Source: Adiantum capillus-veneris
Lineage: Eukaryota; Streptophyta; Polypodiopsida; Polypodiales; Pteridaceae
NCBI GenBank assembly: GCA_014529385.2
Contig: CM043966.1
Location: 85,209,087-85,273,086, forward strand
Direction: 5' to 3'
DNA: 64,000 nt
A program made the position numbers and the translations under genes. Below are positions 57,501 through 64,000 of the stretch, in pieces. The notes beneath the pieces were generated by a model that was given only the letters and a program-made list of their open reading frames with translations, ran no database searches and was not told the DNA's origin. Position 1 is the stretch's first letter; every line of letters starts with the position of its first letter.

Positions 57501-59500
57501 TGATCGGATATCACCCGGGTAGAACTCATGTTCTAAATGGATCTCAATGATAGGAGCTGGCTGAAGTGTTGCGCTTCCATCTATTTTGTTTTTGATATCC
57601 TCCAACAGGTCCTGTGGCCATGGTTCTTCCACTTCAAGAATTGGCATAACTTCCTATGAATACACCCCATCTGTGGTATTGGCTTCCATCCTCTTATCCA
57701 AAGGCATTTCAACTATCGATTCTTTTTTGTCTTTGTCTTTGTCTTCAATATCTCAATCCTTCAACTCTTGGATTTTTTCACGGATCAACACCTCAGTTCT
57801 TGGAGCAGTAGGAATAGGTGGTTCCATAAGAGCTTGAGCCGCTTGGATGAGCTCCTTGCACATCTGCAACCTCTCTTTTTTACACCCTGGATGAGGATAC
57901 GTTAACCATCTATGCTCCTGGGTTTGGTTGGGCTTTAACCTAGTTTCATAAGCTTTCAAAATTGCATCTAATGGCTCAAAGACCTTGTCCAACAAGACCG
58001 ATCCTCCCGAAGGTATTACTGATGGTTTTTCTACATCAATCTTTTCTTTTTGGTCCCTTTCCATTCTCAATTATTCTTCTGTTTACTGCTATTTGGTTTC
58101 TGAAACTGATTTTTCTTTTATCCTTTTGGATTTCATCTTGTCCCTTTTTGCTTTCCAGAATTTCCTAGGGGTTCTAATTGACAAATTCTCTATCTCAAAT
58201 TGGCTGGATGGGATGTTTCTTACAGTCTCTTGTGCTTGTGCTCTTGTTACAACATTCATTGGAACTGCTAGTTTCGTTTCTGATCCACTTGAGCTTGATA
58301 CAATGTAGCCTTCCCTTTGTTATCAGGGTTTTGTGGAAAGTGTGGAATGAGATGGCCATTTGTACATCCCGTATAGTACCCAAAGAGTTTGATACGCTCT
58401 CCTTTGTGTGGACAACTTCTTGACCAATGATCACCGTCACATTTATAGCATGGTCCTACTGATGGTGGAGAAGCTTGTGGAGCCCCCATTGGTTTTTTGG
58501 TTCTATGAGGGTATCTCCTAGGTCTATAGTTATGAGTTTCCATGAACATGAGCATATTTTCATCAACCAAGTAATGGTTTTTTGTTGGTTGTGTTATCTA
58601 CGATGATTCTGACCCTCTCTCATAAGAGTTGTCTAAATCTTCTTGGTATGAGACTTCTTGTATCATACTCTAATCTGCAGGTGCCTCTATGGGCTACAAA
58701 ATTCTTACCATGGCTCTGTTTTCTTGGGGTAAAGGGGGCTGATGTCCCAACATAGGTTGAGGTTTTTCCTATCCTTTGGAATGCATTATTTTGTCCTACT
58801 TGGTATCTTGGAGGTGGTGGCAACTGCTGCCCTCTAGGTGGCCCATATGGTCTTTATCTAACATAGTTTCTATTATAGAAACATTCGTGTGTCTCATGGT
58901 TTGTCCATTTTTGTTTGATAGTGCACCACTTTAATACACACTGTACATTTTCTCTTGGCCTTGTGGATGCATGTTGCACCATTGAGTTGGATGATCTCCT
59001 CCACAAGTGTCACATTTTCGTGTGGGTTGTTGTCATGTGTTTGGGTTTGTCCCGTTTCCTTGGTTCATACTTCTGATCACTTCCTTGATCATTTGATCAA
59101 TGTTTGGTACAGTTGGGTTTTGTCCACTCAATTTCATCATGGATTCACTAGTGGTTGAAGAGGTGCTACTCATCCCTTGGTTTGTGTCCTCAGTCACCTC
59201 CCCATATGCCTTATAGTTGTCTACCAGATACAACGCCTCCTTCGTGACTTGCTCGAAAGTAACACATGCCTTTAAGTGAAAATCTTTTTTGAGAGTGTCA
59301 TTTTGCAATCCTTCTATGAAAAGGATTGATAGCCTCTCACTTGAGGTAGCTCTCTAGTAGGACATCTTTCTATGTATTGCTTAAATCGAAGCGAGGCTTC
59401 TTTCACCTTTTCTTTCTATTTTTGTCTAAATGCATAGATTTTGGAGATTGTATTATGCTTAATTACTCTCTTTAAGAATTTCTCTAAAAACCCTAAAGAA

Positions 59501-59974
59501 GTTTCTCTATGCTTGGGAATTCTTGGTTGTTTAATGGTTGGAATGAGGTCAAGGCTGTTCCTTCTATGCTCAATCCAAATCCTTCATATTGAGTATGGAA
59601 ATCAGTTACATGTTTAGCTCTCAACACTTGTTTGAAGATTGAAACATGAGCGTACGGATCCCCCGATCCACAATAATTTTTGGGTACACACTTGGCCACT
59701 TGAGATGGTCTCATGCGTCTAGTCTCTGCAACCATCTAGTTTCTCTATGCTTGGGAATTCTTGGCTGTTTAATGGTTGGAATGAGGTCAAGGCTGTTCCT
59801 TCTACGCTCAATCCAAATCCTTCATATTGAGTATGGAAATCAGTTACATGTTTAGCTCTCAACACTTGTTTGAAGATTGAAACATGTGCGTACGGATCCC
59901 CCGATCCACTATAATTTTTGGATACACACTTGGCCACTTGAGATGGTCTCATGCGTCTAGTCTCTGCAACCATC
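59501..59974 (-). repeat. 238-bp tandem duplication in the gag core
   Basis: GTTTCTCTATGCTTGGGAAT begins copies at 59501 and 59739; the two differ at a handful of bases. 238 is not a multiple of three, so the duplication itself shifts the frame. Confidence 0.93.
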
Positions 59975-60870
59975 CTAACCATCCTCGATCCTCCTGACAT
60001 GGTCTCTGTAGTTTCGCATTCTCCCCTTGGCACTACAAATCGATGTCCTCTCCGACATACGTTCATCCAATCATTTTGTTTGATCTCGTGTAATATTCGG
60101 AGGGATTCTAGTTGTGTAAGTCAAATCAGGTGCTACACTACTCTTGTGTGTGTTCAAAGAAACCCTAGACCCCATTGATCCCATGGGCCTTGTATTCGAG
60201 AATTTTTGGTGCCCAATTGAATCTTCCACTCTGGTTCTTATTGGACTTACATACCCAGTTTCTGGTCTTGTTTGAATAGTCATGGGTTTAACTTCCTTGG
60301 GATTTATATAATATTGGTGGATTGATCCACCAGAGTATGTATATTGCTCTAGCTCCTTATGGTCTATAGGAGAGTATTTTGGCCATGCTTATCCATTATG
60401 ACCACTTGGATACTTGTTGCCTCTATGTATGGTAAAAGATATAGTCTCTTGAGGTCAGTTAGCTCCTCGATGCAGGGTTCATCGCATCTATAATAGAGTG
60501 TTTGTTCTTAGTTATTGAATTTATATAGCCCCACATAAGTGTTGTCCGTATTAAACCACTCCGTCTCGTTAGTGTTTCTGAACACAACGTTTTGCTTGTC
60601 CATCTTGGGTGGTTCATCTACTAACTCTTCATCTACCTTGTCCTTGGTGCCAGTCAATCCCCATTTGTCCAACAATAAAGGTGTTGTGAACAACTAGGTA
60701 CATCATTCCCTCTCGGTCAAAGTATTTGTCTCCATTATGGTCCACATCTACAAGGTCCTTGAACTTGCTTGGCTTGTTTTCCAACTTAACACAATAGCGG
60801 TCCATTCCATTTTTATAAATTTTGGCTTTACGCTCATTTTCAAATTGAAATTTTAGATACAACAGTTTGA

Positions 60871-61428
60871 CATCAACTGCAAGTCAAGAAGGATCTGCCC
60901 TCGTGGAAGTTCCTTCCTTAAGGTTCACCTTCTTGAATTTCTTAGTCATTATGGTGTATAATCTTTTTGATGAGGTATCAGAAAAAATTTCCTCTATAAT
61001 GGCTTCTAGAGGATGCATTGGATTTTAATTCACACTACCTTCAGTTGAGTGGTTGCTCACTTGGTCTGTGACATTGGGATTCCTATTCTAATACAATCTT
61101 CCTGATCGCAAATGCATGAAGAACTGATCTTACAAAATCCAAACCTTGTAACCACATTGGCTAACTTGAATTCCCCAATTTGGTCTTACTTGTTGGGTCA
61201 TACTCTCTAGAACTTGCAACCTGTCAAAGAATGCTTGATGGCTATGATTTTACACCCACTCTTGTAAGCTTTCAATCGACAAAATTTTATCATATGCTTT
61301 CAATAACTTCACAATTTTGCTCACAACACCCACAATTCAAGTCCAATTTCAATTTTGAAAAGACCACCAGGGTCCTAGAGACTATTTCTCGCTGTGGTGA
61401 AATTTTGCTCTTATTATGACTCAGAGGA
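60871..61428. other. 5' leader side of the Ty3 element, no gene
   Basis: No clear primer-binding site or LTR border was found. Sequence to the right of about 61100 changes style to the palindrome block. Confidence 0.4.
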
Positions 61429-62558
61429 ACATGGATCACGATCCATGTTTGGAGGCCAAATTGACTTTTCTTGGTACCAACAAAATCAGTCTGACTAGTA
61501 GGTCATTTGGTACTAAAATATCTAAAAATGGATTTTTGGATTGAAAATTAGGTTAGTTCTGGCACTTGCTCAGAATGCTTGATAGTTGTGGGCTTTTGTC
61601 TTGGTTTTTGATATCTTGAAATGATCACTAGAGTCCCTGTAATGTGCTTTAGCTATGGTGCAGGTTTGGTATAAATCTGTGTCAGAGGAACATGGATCAC
61701 GATCCATGTTCCTAGTTGTCAGATTGGATTGAAACTTGGCACACAGATTCCCTTTGGTTCACTGATGTCAACTTTATGGTTTTTGCAGGATTTGGACTTT
61801 TTTAGGCCAACCAAAAGTCAATCCTCAGTTCTGTTCCATGGTTTTCACCTTGAACTGTTTTCTGCCCTTTTGACTCACTTTTTGGACTTTTTTGACAATA
61901 GTTGTTTTGGGAAATGTTCTTCAAATCTTACAATTGTCCACCTGTCAAATACCAGCTCAAAATCCCTATGAGGTACATGGATCGTGATCCATGTTGGACA
62001 TCATTTTGATATGAGATTTGGTGAGCTTATAATATTGGGTATGGTGATACTTTTCCCCAAATCTTTTTGGATGTCAACCACTTTTACCCAACCAAAAGAA
62101 ATATTTTGTGTCCGCTTTTGCGGTTTTTTGCAATCAACTATTTTTTGGCGTTTTGATTAAGCTTTTGTACTTTTTTGTTGTGGACCCTTTTGGAAAATTT
62201 GTCTCCTTAGTTCTCAGGAGCGTATTGGTCAATTATCTTGTCCAATTATCAACCTGGTACATGGATCACGATCCATGTTTGACAGCATCTGGTCATGAAT
62301 TTTGTCTTGCTGGTTCCTTGCCTTTAATTGAACCCAATCCTCACCCCTTTTTGAATTTGGACATCTAAAAGTTTAGTTTCCCCAAATTTTCTCAATTTTC
62401 AAGGTTTTGTACAACTTAGCCCAATTTCTTCATTTGGATGTACTTTTAGCAACCTATTTTTGGCCAAACTTAGGATTTTGGTGTTCGAGAGTCAATTCTA
62501 AAAAATGAGGACAGTTTCTAGTCAAGTGGCCAAAAAGGTACATGGATGCGATCCATGT
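61429..62558. repeat. Palindrome block B (ACATGGATCRCGATCCATGT)
   Basis: Copies at 61429-61448, 61690-61709, 61975-61994, 62259-62278 and 62540-62558 (one base short), spaced 261, 285, 284 and 281 bp. Same polarity as block A. Spacers show little mutual similarity apart from an AGAGGAACATGG lead-in at the first two. Confidence 0.92.
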
Positions 62559-64000
62559 TGGACAGGCAATCTGGGACAAAACTGCTCAGTTTGTCTCCTG
62601 CAAGCTTGTATATCCCTTTTTGCCAGGTTTTGTTGAGTTTAATTCAGCTTTGAAGCTTTGACCATCAATTTTACAAATTTTCAGAGTTACGGTCTTTGGT
62701 ACCAAAGTAAGGTTTCGGACAGTTTGTACCTCGATCCTTTTGGCCCCAATTGATGGTGGAAATTGTTGCTTAACCTACTCGTATAAACTTAAATGTATCC
62801 ACAAACATAAATAAGTTTAACAGTGCAAAAATGACAAAAAAATGTATGGTGAAATAATCCTTTTCAAGCATAGGAAAATTAAAGAACGAAATACTTTTTG
62901 TACTTCACACACAACTCTCTTTACTCATAAGGAGTAGCACTAGGGGTGCTATCACTTAACGAGTAGTAAAGCGAGCAAGGGACAAAAAGCGAGCAAAAAA
63001 ATTAGAGAGATAGATATTTTGATCCCATTTGAAGGGTTCTCGATTTTTTTTAATCTTTCTTATGCATACATTCGTTCAGAAACAAGTGTTACTTATACAT
63101 GATCTCTATATGCAAATTTTCTCTCTTTGTACACTACATCTACATATATGCATAACGTTAAATGGTTGTTTTTCTTCAGGGCCACATTGTACCTAAAGTA
63201 ATTGGAGAGAAAAACAAAAGCACCTCTTTTCAAAGTGGCTACTAGCTTTTTCAACACTTGCTAAGATCTTTTTGTTATGCTATTAAGAAATGAGGGGTGA
63301 ACATAGGTTTAGGAGGAAGAGAAAGAATCGTATTTCTTACCAAACTTTTACAAATAAAAATTCTTGATTCAGACTAGGAATTGTCTTATGCCTCCTTAAC
63401 ATCATAGTGATGTGTTGGTCTGACTAACACTTCATATCAAGTTCCTTTCATTTCCTTCTCTCAAGTAGCCATGAGTGCAACGTGGTGCTTAAATGCAAGC
63501 TATGAAACTCATCCACTCAGAAAAATTTTTGTTTGACATCTAGCACTAATTTATGCTTTTTGCTTGTCTTGAACTACAAAGATATTCAATTTAGTTGAAA
63601 TTACAATTGTGTTTTCTTGCGTACATTGTACGTATGGTAGTACATAATAGTATCCAACACCAATTCTTATCTATATACATTGAGGAACAACTTGTGTTCA
63701 TCACTATGACTCTTACACACTCACAACTTTTTACCATGCTCCAAACATGATCTGGAAAATAAGAGAAATTGTTTAATGTGAGAAAGTGAAAGAGAAAATA
63801 CGAAAAATTTGTCAAAAAAGTTGGTAGAGTCATACTAAATAAATTTTTCTTGCAACCTAATTATTATATCAAAATTTTTAATTGTTTTATTACATCTCAT
63901 ATAGCTAAGCTTACTATCGATCATTAAGAGGCAACATACTGCTCAAATTGAGAAGAGTATCTATAAAAATTCTTAAAGATGCCAAAAATAAAATTGATGC
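62559..64000. other. AT-rich, no feature recognised
   Basis: Short frames only on both strands. No terminal-repeat partner found inside the window. Confidence 0.5.

Larger units (their letters stand above)
57213..60870 (-). pseudogene. Ty3-type gag region, multiply frameshifted
   Basis: Minus frames in order: 60862-60629 and 60693-60508 (N-terminal part, frame change between them), 60283-60071, 60066-59719 (gag core, KNYSGSGDPYAHVSIFKQVL), a tandem-duplicated copy 59735-59493, 59308-59033 (ACVTFEQVTKEALYLVDN), 58823-58620 (Pro-rich), 58570-58268 with zinc knuckle-like CYKCDGDHWSRSC (C-x2-C-x3-H-x4-C) and CTNGHLIPHFPQNP, 58070-57753, and 57647-57213. Gag binds element RNA and forms particles; this copy cannot make an intact protein. 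Confidence 0.78.

Noticed and set aside
1-64000. tRNA or rRNA genes
   Set aside because: No cloverleaf-like or conserved rRNA sequence was recognised by eye; tRNA-like matches are only the retroelement primer-binding sites.

Overview
The window looks like nuclear DNA of a land plant with a large, repeat-rich genome. It has GT-AG introns of about 80-100 bp, a CACTA/En-Spm DNA transposon of plant type, nested Ty3- and Ty1-type LTR elements, a hAT-like MITE and a plant-style FCP1-domain family. A ParB-like gene of bacterial flavour and very long intron-like satellite tracts would suit a non-seed plant such as a fern or lycophyte, but the sequence alone does not settle the lineage.

Region 1 (1-13.2 kb). 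A hierarchical satellite array (51-bp monomers, 425/442-bp units, 867-bp dimers) built on the motif AGCTTGGACAAGTGGTGGAC fills the first 6.2 kb. Decayed copies lie in front of each of three plus-strand coding blocks: a ParB-like protein with a methyltransferase-like tail (6402-9067), a SET-domain exon (10545-11101) and an FCP1-type phosphatase-like protein with a SAP-like tail (11744-12942). Each block begins directly after a splice acceptor, all in the same intron phase, and each ends in its own stop codon.

Region 2 (13.6-21.7 kb). An 8.07-kb CACTA element with perfect 12-bp ends and TNP1/TNPA-like and TNP2 transposase genes on the minus strand. Both genes carry in-frame stops, so this copy is probably non-autonomous.

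Region 3 (21.7-30.2 kb). Two minus-oriented blocks of the satellite (21.95-25.86 and 27.73-29.07 kb) flank a plus-oriented FCP1-like pseudogene whose exon starts in the same phase as the three genes on the left.

Region 4 (30.2-35.5 kb). A complete non-autonomous LTR retrotransposon that carries only gag (TR-GAG type), minus strand, with about 1.59-kb LTRs and a 4-bp exact target duplication.

Region 5 (35.5-64 kb). A decayed minus-strand Ty3-type element (gag, protease, N-terminal RT, integrase, plus a second protease-like domain fused after integrase). It is split by two later LTR insertions: 43976-48589 (plus strand, TSD GTAGT) and 49773-56368 (minus strand, TSD CACAT). The latter was itself hit by a copia-like solo LTR (52507-53279, TSD CGTAC) and a 219-bp MITE (56008-56226, TSD TCCCTACC). 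Two noncoding blocks, near 40-41 kb and 61.4-62.6 kb, carry nine copies of a 19-20 bp palindrome at roughly 280-bp spacing in the right block.

No tRNA, rRNA or CRISPR was recognised. Apart from the three coding blocks on the left, everything appears to be repeat or pseudogene. LTR borders were fixed by matching target-site duplications by eye; identities and copy counts are by-eye estimates.
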